Part shown: in pieces, positions 12,470-22,700 of the stretch
Position numbering within the stretch: position 1 is the first letter of the stretch
Layout: every line of letters starts with the position of its first letter
Origin: Costus lasius
Lineage: Eukaryota > Streptophyta > Magnoliopsida > Zingiberales > Costaceae
DNA length: 64,000 bases
Direction: 5' to 3'
Assembly: GCA_027563935.2 (NCBI GenBank)
Contig: CM050450.1
Location: 5,935,957 to 5,999,956, forward strand
The notes under the pieces: generated by a model
Seen by the model: only the letters and a program-made list of their open reading frames with translations
What the model was told of the DNA's origin: nothing
Database searches by the model: none
Made by a program: the position numbers and the translations under genes

Positions 12470-13350
12470 CTCTGGCACTCAACTAATGAACGGATTGAGG
12501 AATTAAAGATGGGAAAAGAAACAGAAAACACTCGGAAAATCCAAATTTACCGTCAGCGGCGCATGGCGCGCATGATTCACGTGGAGGAAGAAAGAAGAGA
12601 CTGCTGCTGTCGCCCCCTGTGGCGAGTGCATTATTGTCTATCCCTTTCAGCAATCAGTTTGGCCCGGAGCGGAGATGCGTCGCTGTTCGGCTGCAAAGAT
12701 GGAGGAACGGATAGCGAATGAATAAAAGAGTATACGAGTATTGTTATAAGAAACCCTAGTATTGTTAGATTTCCTGCAAAAAGGCTTTAGATTAAAATAA
12801 GTATTATAATGCATATTCGCATTTTAAAAGAAGATAGTCTCCTATAAAAATTAAAACAAGTCTGTCTCACACTGTCAAATCACATGCACAACATAATAAC
12901 TCGCCAAGCTCTTCAATGGCAATGCTACCAAAAGTTTAGTGTACTGGCCTTTTAATTCTAGGTACCTGCACCGACATATATTTATTTTATTCATTATAAA
13001 GTATTCATAATAGAAAATTGGGTCTGAAGGTTGTAAATGAAAAAAAACATTTAGAAAGAGGGAGATTTTAGAGACAACCATGTCAATCATTGGATAAGAT
13101 CTTACTAAAATCTAATCCTCAAGGAACTCAACTATGCAATGTTTAAAAGAAATAAAATCATATAAGATTTTAGATAAAGATAGGCCATCCATGAAGAACA
13201 ATGTGACAGAAGAAATAGTGGAATGTTATGTCAGTAACAAACGATGGAGCAAGCTGCAAAGCTCCTATAAGTTAACACTACAAGGGTGAGAAGGCCGACG
13301 GGATTGTGAGTTCTGAGTGATCGTAGAAATTATAAGAATCAATAGAATAA
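12470..13350. other. Spacer between LOX-A and the TBCCD1 fragment
   Basis: Matches copy B in pieces (25,770-26,330 and 27,420-27,750). A short direct repeat of GTGAGAAGGCCGACGGGATT occurs at about 13,287 and 13,368; the second belongs to the TBCCD1 fragment, so the first looks like a local partial duplication. No further gene is seen. Confidence 0.5.
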
Positions 13351-13356
13351 CGCTAC

Positions 13357-13853
13357 CTGATGTGGTGAGAAGGCCGACGGGATTGTGGAGGGCCAGACAT
13401 GGGCGACGGCGGCTGAGTCCTTGCGTGGCCCGGGGACGAGTGTAAGATTTAACGAGCCGTTTGTAAGACTCGACAGAGGAAGAGAACAAGGTCATGGGCG
13501 TCGAAAGTGCCATTGGGATCAGAATCAGATGTGAGGACAGAGGCAAGGGTGTCGAGGGCAAGGCAGGCGTGATCGAGCGAGATTTGAAGAGCGGCGGCAA
13601 TGGCAGAGGCATCGACGCGGTGCAGACTAGGAATGAACCTGCGGAGAAGCTTGTCCGCGAGCGCGCCAACTGTTAGCGTTCCATCGGAGAAGATGAGCTT
13701 GGGGAACAGGAGCAAGGCGTGCTCAAAGGGCTCGCACCGAGGGCCGAGGATGAAGTGGAGGGTGCCAATTCCGGCGGCCGCAGGGGAGGTGGAAGCGGCG
13801 TGCGCAGGTGAGGAGGCGGAGGCGAACGAGCGCTCGGCCTGGCATTCGACCAT
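13357..13853 (-). pseudogene. TBCCD1: TBCCD1-like first-exon fragment, copy A
   Basis: From the ATG at 13853 the frame encodes MVECQAERSFASAS, then GPRCEPFEHALLLFPKLIF, RVDASAIAAALQISLDHA and LDTLASVLTSDSDP, which I recognise as the N-terminus of plant TBCC-domain-containing protein 1 (C-CAP/cofactor C family, tubulin and centrosome/Golgi organisation). A 2-bp deletion in the LFLY-VESYK stretch (near 13,466) shifts the frame. Past it, VESYKRLV and VWPST...SPHQ continue in other frames, ending at a plausible donor CAG|GTAGCG (13357). No later exon, including the TBCC domain itself, is present downstream. It is a 5' fragment, not a gene. The same deletion is in copy B. Confidence 0.75.
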
Positions 13854-13990
13854 TGCTCTTTTTATTTGTCTTTTTTTTGAGGGGAAGGATAATAGGAGAC
13901 GGTGGCGGGCGACCTGAGAGTTAACGCGTTCGCTGGAGTAGGATGAGAGAGCGGGCATACCAGTAGCAGACGAGCCGGGAACAGTAGAAA

Positions 13991-14345
13991 CGGCGAGAAA
14001 TTTTTGCTGGAGGGTCCTGCTCCCGATCTCACAAGCACAAATTTTAATACAAAAATCTATTACATGATATTGCTCAACGTATATGATCTTCGTGTATATT
14101 GATTAATATCGTATATGTTAACCTCTTAATCAAATATATGATATTAGTCAATGTACACGATATTATTGCCGATAAATAATTAGCTACGAAAGGGTTTTTT
14201 TATTGAACGTATCATGTCACAGTATATTACTCTTTTTTTACATTTTTTATTTTAAAGATTGACATTCTATGTCCAATATCTCAATCTAAGTTAAGTATTG
14301 AGGTTAGAATAAATACAATAATGATGAATGAAAAAAGAGAAAATC
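13991..14345. other. AT-rich spacer, nothing recognised
   Basis: AT-rich sequence beyond the end of the duplication unit. I see no gene or clear repeat before the plastid-derived segment. Confidence 0.5.
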
Positions 14346-14349
14346 CTTT

Positions 14350-14409
14350 AGGATCAAGGTAGTGGATTGTGAATCCATCATGTGCGGGTTCAATTCCCGT
14401 CGTTCGCCC
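14350..14409 (+). pseudogene. trnH-GUG: Plastid-derived trnH-GUG fragment (NUPT)
   Basis: GGATCAAGGTAGTGGATTGT, then GAATCCATCATG and GGGTTCAATTCCCGTCGTTC are the anticodon arm (GTG anticodon), variable and T arms of plastid tRNA-His. The 5' acceptor/D-arm start (GCGGATGTAGCCAAGT in plastids) is missing, so this is a truncated copy. It adjoins a decayed 3' end of plastid rpl2. Confidence 0.85.
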
Positions 14410-14484
14410 ATCACATTTTTTTCAAATTTTAAAATTTTGATTTTTAATATTCCTATTTACATTTACGGTGACAAAGAATAAAAC

Positions 14485-14632
14485 TATCACTACATTTTTT
14501 TCCTTTTCCTACTTCTTCTTCCAAGCGCAGGATAATCCCAAGGTGTTGTGGATTTCTTTCTACCAATTGGGGCTCTCCCCTCACCGCCCCCACGGGGATG
14601 ATCTACAGGGTTCATAACTACTTCTCTTACTA
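14485..14632 (-). pseudogene. rpl2: Plastid-derived rpl2 3'-end fragment (NUPT)
   Basis: On the minus strand the frame reads [18 protein letters not shown] then [10 protein letters not shown] and [12 protein letters not shown], the C-terminus of plastid ribosomal protein L2. The invariant HPHGGGEG has become HPRGGGEG, and the last codons are frameshifted into a stop near 14,493. rpl2 and trnH run convergently and adjacent, as in monocot inverted repeats; in most eudicots trnH lies beside psbA instead. This supports a monocot source, assuming the insert came from the host's own plastid. Confidence 0.82.
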
Positions 14633-14639
14633 GACTTAA

Positions 14640-15362
14640 ATTTTGAATTTAAGTTATAAATTCAGCAATTCAAAAGATATGGAAGCTCAGCTTTAGCATC
14701 AAAGGCATTTTATCACTTACCACAAAGTATTCCCAAACCCAAACACAACACTAAAGTGTAGCCGAAGTAGTAGCTAGTCTGAGAAAAAAGCCTGACATTT
14801 TGGTCTTCACACGGCAGTAATATATAGAGTAGAGCTACACATAGAAAGCAGTTGAAGCAGCAGCGAAGAATGAAGTCCACTGCCAGTGATAGTTCTCAGC
14901 ATTTAGTATGAAATATGTGCCCACTATAGTCACACAGATGGTGACAATTAGAGGATTAGGAATACCAGTAGCATAAATCTGTACACATAATAGACCTGCT
15001 CAAACAACACAATGCCTCCGCATTCTTGGCTAAGTTTCCTTTAAGAAAATAAATTTCGTGTATAATCTTTAGCTATTTCAGTAAAACAGAAGAACTGTTT
15101 TATAGTTCAGAATTTTTTTTTTTGCCACGGGCTTGGTAGGATTAAACAACCATTACGAAACCAAATATGATAAAGTGCAAAAAGGAGAGATTCTGTTGAT
15201 AGAAACATTCAAAAATTAAGTTCAAACTAGTCTAAATTCATCCGTTGGTAGTAACAAATTGAAAATGCAGAACACAAATGCTTTAGACTTTGAAAGTCAC
15301 TTAATCAAAAAAAATTTCCAGAGCAAATGACAAATGGATGCCTTCTTCGTCTTCATGGTTAG
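14640..15362. other. Spacer, nothing recognised
   Basis: AT-rich sequence after the plastid insert. No reading frame or repeat that I can support. Confidence 0.5.
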
Positions 15363-15545
15363 GTAGCCGGGGCGTCCTCTGTCAAATCCAACAACACACT
15401 CGGAAAGGGGCTAATGGATGTGATGGTCGCCACACCAGACGTGGAGAAAAATAGATTCCCTCTTAGCAACATTATGTTCGATTGTGGGATTGTACTCAAG
15501 ACCACCATCGCCGCAGCAGACGAGATGGTAGACATTAAGCAGTAG
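15363..15545 (+). pseudogene. Possible xylanase-inhibitor / basic 7S globulin-like fragment
   Basis: An open stretch without start codon reads SSVKSNNTLGKGLMDV, then VMVATPD and FPLSNIMFDCG, ending at a stop. The pattern SNNTLGKG... and SNxxFxCG resembles the TAXi-type aspartic-protease-like fold (basic 7S globulin, xylanase inhibitors). It has no conserved neighbours and is only about 60 codons, so if correct it is a gene scrap. Recognition rests on short motifs only. Confidence 0.3.
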
Positions 15546-17226
15546 CTGCCGGCGCCACAGCATGATTATGCTTTCCTCTGTAGTATGTTATAGTTGAAAT
15601 GTTACCATCTCTCTTCAACCTGATTAGACAAGAATAAAATTAGGAGTAAAAATAACAATAATAAAATAAAATTTTCTTACATCCTTTCGAATTGGACATC
15701 CATGACGCCCTATGCATTTGTAACGAAAGTAGGAGCGGCTTGATCCACTCCTTTGATTCTGTCCAAGTAATTGCCAGAAACACCCATCTACTATCTATAT
15801 AATATAATTAACAAATCAAAATTATGTATTAGTAATATATAATTATTTGGACTCACCCACCGTTTCATTAACTGTTCGCACGCGGAAAGAAACCCGCGTT
15901 CTCTTAATTAATTCAACAATTTGATTTCTTTCCATGCGTGGCAGTTCTAGTGTATTGTGGTAATCATTGTCAATTCTTCTACTTTCATTGTCACTCATCG
16001 CATTAGAAACCCCGTCATGAATCTCCTGACAAATCAACAAAATTTATAAACATAAAAATAATAGCAAGATCAAGAATCCAAAAACTAATCTAAATACCTT
16101 AAATTCAGGTTCAACGTTGAGATCTGGCAACTCTGAGCTCATTGTCGATGGGGACTATGCTGTGCAGTTCAAATGTACAGTGCATTATGTATGTTTGTCT
16201 TCTATAATTACACAAGTTATTGTGCAATTCAAATATATATTACAGGGAAAGAAAATAACATGGATAGAAAAGTGAAAAAATTTTCCTTCTTTTTTATATT
16301 TCCTCTAAGGGAAGGAAAGTTTGGCATTTGATATTTGCACCCCTAACTCAAATTTTTTACACCCATTGTTCATGGACACTATTAAATTCCAAAAAAACAT
16401 AAAATATAAATTCAATAAATCTCAATTACATACTATAAAATTTATACACAAAGATAAAAATGCAACAAAAGTATTTTAAAACATTTATACAAATACTATA
16501 AAACAACAAGAATTACTATTTAAATATTAAAAAATGAACAATCATTACAGAACCATACAATTGATTTGCAGAACAAATAATCAATCATTAAATACTAAAT
16601 TTGAATTCACTACGCAATAAGGACTCGAGTAAATTCAAACATTTTTGTTGAATAGTTCCCACACACCTTCCGTACATAATTACTAATAAAATGGTTTTGA
16701 ATTCTCGGCGCAAGAAGGATAAAATAGTAGAACAAAAATGTTTGATGCAACAAAGTTGAAAACGGGACATTTCATAGATGACCTGTATAAAAGCACAAAG
16801 TCAATATATCACTTCTCTTTGCTACTTGTCGGAGTCATTATAATAAAACTTATAAATTAAAAAAATTACAATTAATCAATATTGAAACCTCCTCCATTAG
16901 AAAGAGTTGTAGGCCAAAAGGAAGCAATTTTACTTTCCCACATACATGAACGAACCACGATATGCAAAGTGAGGACCATATCCTGCACATTTTTATGCCC
17001 CTCTAGTTTTTCTTTCGTTGAAGGAAACAGAGCATCAAGGAGAACCACAATCATATATACCCCACAAATGTTTTTTTCTTCTATTTCTTTAACTTAAAAA
17101 ATATAAATAATATAATGCCTAAATAAAAGATGAGGACCATATCCTCTGGAAAGATGTGCCGTTAATCGTCTTTTTTCAAAAGTTTTTCAAGTAATTAAAT
17201 GTACTTCTAATCGCTCATTTTTTTTT
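15546..17226. other. Spacer, nothing firmly recognised
   Basis: AT-rich, with small minus-strand open frames (15,843-16,040; 16,588-16,770; 16,872-17,054) that I do not recognise and that lack coding-like composition. Confidence 0.45.
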
Positions 17227-17850
17227 AGAACAAGCAGTGATCTCCATGACGGACGTCGGCTGGCGATTGTCGGATTACGAGCACTACACGGGCGTTGACA
17301 TAGACAAATGCAAACAGTACTGCTTGGAGGACTGCTTCTGTTCGGTTGCCATCTACTGGGGCAAGAGTAAGTGCTGGAAGAAGAAGTTGCCGCTAACGAA
17401 AGGAAAGAAGGGCACTTTTGTAGATAGAATAGCGTTTATCAAAGTACCTAAAGATAACTATTCCGTAGTTCCGCCAGGCCCAACTGTATTGGTCGAAAAG
17501 GAAAAGAAGATTTGGAATAAATTTCTACTGTGCTTCTGGGGAGCTCTGGCGTTCTTAATTTGATTTCAGTAGTGTTAATCTGTGCTATGCTTGTTGGTTC
17601 TCGTAGGAAGAGAAATCAGACGGTTCTGCAGCAGACCGAAGTGCCAGAAGTCTGTTTGAGAACTTTTACTTTCAAGGAGCTGGAAGAAGCAACTAATGGA
17701 TTCAAAGAAGAATTAGGAAGGGGCGCCTTTGGTTCAGTTTATAAGGGAGTGCTGCCATCAGTTGCAACCAACATCTCGGTGAAGAAGTTGGATAGACAGC
17801 TTAAGGAGACTGAGAAGGAATGCATTTGTTTATTTGAGCCATCTATTTAA
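17227..17850 (+). pseudogene. G-type lectin S-receptor-like kinase fragment (LECRK/RLK1-like)
   Basis: Part one (17,237-17,563) reads through a PAN/apple-like cysteine region (CKQYCLEDCFCSVAIYWG, then CWKKKLPLTKGKKG). Part two (17,530-17,850), in another frame, gives a membrane segment (SGVLNLISVVLICAMLVG) and the start of a kinase domain: FTFKELEEATNGF, the glycine loop GRGAFGSVYKG and the VKK lysine. The frame change in the membrane segment is a frameshift. The kinase stops after RQLKETEKE, so the catalytic HRD and DFG parts are missing. The N-terminal lectin domain is also absent. It is a non-functional scrap of a family known from rice LECRK3 and similar genes. Confidence 0.85.
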
Positions 17851-19791
17851 AATAAGAGGACAATTGATTTTAAATAGAACGCCTCAAACTTATGTCCACG
17901 CCGATAGCTCTCGAGAACCTGACGCACCCTACTAAAGATTTTTTATTCGACAGTGGCATCGTATTAAGAGGCAAAGAAAAAGTATACAGAAGAAGACTTG
18001 TGCATTGATCAATATTAGCCAGCTAATGTATCAATGTCCGGGATGCCGAGAAAAGGTGGAAAGCATTGACATCCAACAAAGGACAAAACCTCCCTACATC
18101 TCCAAATTATCCCACAGATGCAAGAAATTCATAATTGCTTGTAGTGAATACTGAAACTCATTTAAACGATGAAAACTATCTATGACATAATGGTAAAAGA
18201 AGTAGGTTAGCTATTTTTTATTTATCTCGTGTAAGACAGGATACTATAACTCAATTAGATATAAACTATTTTCATTATTGAGATACTAATTAACTCCAGC
18301 ATGCAAATAAGATATTACCGGATTATTATTTAAGACTATTAGCAGAAACTTTTGTGCACGTACTAGCCTTTTATTAATTTGATTTTAATGTTGATAATAC
18401 TTAACTGGTCTCAATGAATATATTATGTTTTTTTTTTGATAATTTTTGTGCAAATGTTAGTAAAAGGCACAAGTATAGTGCCCGCGCAAATAAGCCAAAT
18501 TAATTATATATTTTTTAAAAAAATTAGTCTTATTTGTAAACTTCAAATATTTGGCCCTACATGTTTACCATGGCTGTAGAAATAACATAGGAGGACTTCT
18601 AGGACTTCCAATGTGTGTTTTATTTGAAATAACACAGGCTACTAGCTCATCCATTTGATGCTTTTATTCTTATGGTCTATTTCTCAAAGTTTAGACTTTC
18701 TTTAACATTTAATTTTGATTACAACACCAAAGGTTTATAATTACTCCTTGCCTAATGTGCTATTCCCTAACTTTATGGTTAATTTTTATCTTGGATTAAT
18801 GTTTTGAATTCCTTAAACGGTTTTATATACTGGCTTGTTTTGATCAATGTAAGAAATACCTAGCTTCCCAACCAATATGTTTCCTAATGGTTCCCATTGT
18901 TAGAGCAACATTCCAAGCTGGAATAATACGTTCGTAACTATAATCCATCGACCTATGACCATTTCTAGCACAGATGACTAAAGATACCATCCAATCAATA
19001 GATTGATGCGTAAAACGTACCTGGTGAAGATTCAGCGATAATGATCTCCTTGGGAAGATCCAGAACCTCGCGCTCTAAGGAAATAAAGCAACAATTGTTG
19101 CAGATCGTCACCCTAGAAAAGGGGGAAACGATTACCGAATCAGAGAGGGGGACATCATCAAATAAAGCAACAACGGGGAGAGATTTGTTGAGGAAACCTA
19201 CCTCGGAAGCAGAGCGAATAGTTCCCAAGCTTAAGCCGATGTATCTCGCTAAACGCCTCAAATCAGTCGGAGAGAGGCGGGTATCGGGACCTGCCTTACA
19301 CCATCAAAGGAGAGAAAGACCATCGCCGGCATGAGTGGGGATTCTTACTTCTTGGATCGAGACAAAAGCTTTGAGGAATTCGATGCTTTAGGGTTTGGGT
19401 CGAGATGAAGGCACGCTGCGCAGAGAAAAGGTAGGAGCAGCGCCGGGCAGGAAGAAATTTGATATATCAACAATATTTTTAAAAATTATATTTAGGTCTC
19501 TATATTTAAAAAAAAACACTTCAATTACTACATTACATTAATGTGAAATTTTAATTTTTAACCTTAATCGCGTATAGGCCGGACTAATTTTTGGGCTTGA
19601 AACGACCTGTCTTCGAAAGTTTTTGGCCCAAAGTTACTCCCAAGTCAGATCACTGTGCTTTATTATATTATCATAACGCAACACAAAAAAGACCACCACA
19701 ATTCACACTCCAGTACAGTGGTAATGGTACGGAAGACGACAAAAAGAAAGAAAATTAAACTCTCGAGGCACAAAGCGGCGCGCCGGCGAAT
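17851..19791. other. LOX copy B downstream region
   Basis: Positions 18,024-19,025 repeat the first kilobase of the window. From 19,030 to 19,110 it matches copy A 6574-6654, and beyond that copy A is deleted. The LOX 3' untranslated region presumably lies just below 19,791. A minus-strand open frame around 18,995-19,261 is not recognised. Confidence 0.5.
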
Positions 19792-22700
19792 TCAAATGGA
19801 GATGCTGGTTGGAACGCCCATCCCCGTGACCCCAGGCTTGGAGTACGGCTTCAGGAGCTCGTACGGCACGATGCCGGCGCCGCAGCGGTTCATCTGCTTC
19901 GGGTCGGTGTTCCTCCCGTCGATTATCCCCTCGATCTCCTTTAGCCTCCCGCTGAACCGCTCGAAGGCGGCGTAGATCACCGGGTTTAGCGCCCACGCCG
20001 TCTCCGCCTCCGCCCCCAGGTACTCCTCGTCCGGCGAGTGCGACGACAGCACGTCCAGGATCGACATGACCACCGTCGCCTGGATCTGCGAGGGGAAGCA
20101 CCGGAGCAGCGCAGCCTCCGGCTTCGCCCGGAACTTGGCCATATCGTCCTCGCTCGCGTCCTCCAACGGCATGTTGGTTCGCGCAATGGTCGGCCGGTTC
20201 GGGAAGTACCCGGCATAGTGGTACTGCCCGAAATTGACGGCGGCGTGATGGCCGGCGGTCACCCAGATGATGGTGGTTAGGACCCGGATGAGGTCGGCCT
20301 GCGAGTTCAGCACCGGCCACCACGGCTCGTCCTTCTTATCCGCGTGCCCCTTCGTGCGCACCTCCGTCCACCACGCTTGGAGCTCCGTGTCCTCCTTCAC
20401 TTTGTCGGCTGTCTGGTAGTAGTAGTTCACGTAGTCGGTCACCCACTGTTCGACGGCGTGCCAGATTAAGAGACCATCTTGAGCATACGGGTAATCCTCT
20501 ATTGATAGCTTTAATCCATGCTCCGCCTCAGAATCTTCCACCGCCATTCCCCTGTCGATTACACAATAGGTATTTAAACCGCAAATGTAATTTCTTGTTA
20601 CTAGTGTCTGATGGTAACTACCTTCGAATTAGATCATTCGGTAAAGCCTCCATGTCGAATCGCCAGAGCTTGCCATAAGCCACTGAGCAGAGCTCCAGCG
20701 AGTACTTGCCCGGGAAGAAGCATTGCTCGATGATTCCATCTGCATTGATGAGGTACTCGCGGGCAAGCGCATTGATCTCCATCGTGTACCGGAAATGCGG
20801 GTGCAGCAATCGGTAGATGGGATGCATCTGGCTCAGCTGCCGGTTCGCGGCGATGATGTACGGCTCCACGCAGCAATGAGTACGCAGCCTGTGTCATATT
20901 GGCAAGAATTGTAGTTCGCACTCATCTTGTTCGACATAATGCTTCCACGAGTGTTTGGTTTTGTGCTCTTACCAGTGAGAGACGAGCTGGTGGTAGCCGG
21001 TGTCGTGGGCGATGACATGGACTTTGGCTAACCTCCAAAGCCAGGCGCCGGTGGCGTCCCAACACGGGGTGAAGACCTTCCTCCACTGGGGCTTAGTGGG
21101 GGTAGCTGGCCGAGTGAGCTCGATGGCGATGGGCTGCAGCGTGCCGTCCTGGGTGAGGAAGAAGACGGTGCGAGAGCCATACAGTGTGCTATCCTCCAGC
21201 TCTCGGACTTTGTGCACGTAAGGAAGATACAGGTCGTGGTAATCCAGTATGAACAGCTTCTTCTGCTTCAGTGCCTGATCAAACAACAGTAAACAAATCT
21301 TCTCTCATCGACGATTTCTCTGATCCAAAAACTACCACATTAGATGCATGTTAGCATTAGCTGATGCTTCCACTATTTGCATTTATTAATATAGCTTTAC
21401 TGAGCTGCATATTTACTGGAAATGAAAGTATACCTCGTCGAATGCCATGACTCCTTTTATTTCTTTTTCGATGAGTTCCTTAGTGATCAGAGAGTCCGAT
21501 GGACCATAAATGTTGGGATCAAGTTTGCTAACAAGTGGAAATTCCTGCAAATATGTCAACAGTGTGAGAGTCTAGACAAGAACATGGATACATGAAGAAA
21601 GTAATTGCATTATTTGTAATTAGCTGCATACCGTGACAAGCTGAATACTGAAAGGATTGAGGCCAGCGAGGGTTTGTCTAGAGAACTCCTCATCTCTAAA
21701 CCATGAAAACTTATCCCCTGAATGCGTCAAATAGCAATGCATTATGATTAGTTCAATCCAGAGTTTACTTTGGTAATGGAACTTAGAACGACAGCATGAT
21801 TATTTTAGCATCTTTATTTTAAATCAAATTCTTGGTCTGATCAGTGGGAGAAAGGATATGTACAATGGGCGTAGGAAAGCTTACGATCGATTATTTCAGG
21901 GACTTCAAACTGCAAGATGTACTCAGCGCCCTGCTCGAATGCCTTGATAAGCCTCGGCACGATGGTCCGGAAAGCGTGCAGCGCATCGTGCTGCGGCAGC
22001 GTCATGCCCTCGTCGAACAGCCCGTCGATGGCGGTGAAGTAAGGGAAGCCCATCTTGGCGTCGACCAGAGCCGACTTCAGCGACGGCAGCAGCGCGTGGC
22101 ACACCGACCGCAGCGTCTTCGCCGAGAACGACACCTGCTTCACCTCCGAGAAGTTCTCGTCCCGCGGCACGTACTCGTCGCCCCTTTGCTCTGATTTAGG
22201 GTCTGCAATAAAATTACTCCTCATGAGAATCAGTGTCGGCGAAGAAAAAAAACAGAAAACAGATGACGACGTGTGGGCGTTTGATGAAATGCCTTTCTTT
22301 GATCTCGGGCGACCGGTGCGGCATCGGCGGGGATAAGGGAACTCCTCGCTACCGCCGAGGACTGGCCGCGCCAGGTCCGGGCTCTTGTCAGGGTTGCCGA
22401 GATCGTTGTAGGTGTCGTAGTCATAGATCCGGTCAAACTTCTTGCGCTCCCCGGTGCCGTTTCCCCTCAGCGCGTCCAGCTCTGTTCTCCTCAGTCTCTG
22501 CAGGCCGCTCGGGGTCTCGGAGGGCAAGTAGGACTGCGTCGGGGCGCTCAGAGAGATTAGCACTTCATTATTTCGAAAAAGGTAACATATAAAAGTTTCA
22601 CATCAACTTTGTGAACGCATTCTAAGTTTAGTTTAGCTCAATCCATTTCAGCACCTCTGGGCTACAGCATCGAAGCCCAGCCCGCTTTGGTCGAGCTGGG

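Larger units (their letters stand above)
1..13990. repeat. Segmental tandem duplication, copy A
   Basis: Positions 1-1053 match 18,024-19,025 almost base for base. The LOX body, its upstream spacer, its promoter and the TBCCD1 fragment follow in the same order as in copy B. Relative to copy B this copy has gained a 5.5-kb nested insertion (1054-6568), a 1.58-kb LTR-like insertion (8985-10560) and a 386-bp foldback element (10837-11222). It has lost about 1.25 kb across the LOX 3' end and about 1.7 kb covering LOX exon 2 and part of exon 1. The left edge of the repeat lies outside the window. Confidence 0.93.

Noticed and set aside
18995..19261. Minus-strand frame downstream of LOX-B
   Set aside because: No ATG in frame and a stop just upstream; I cannot match it to a family.
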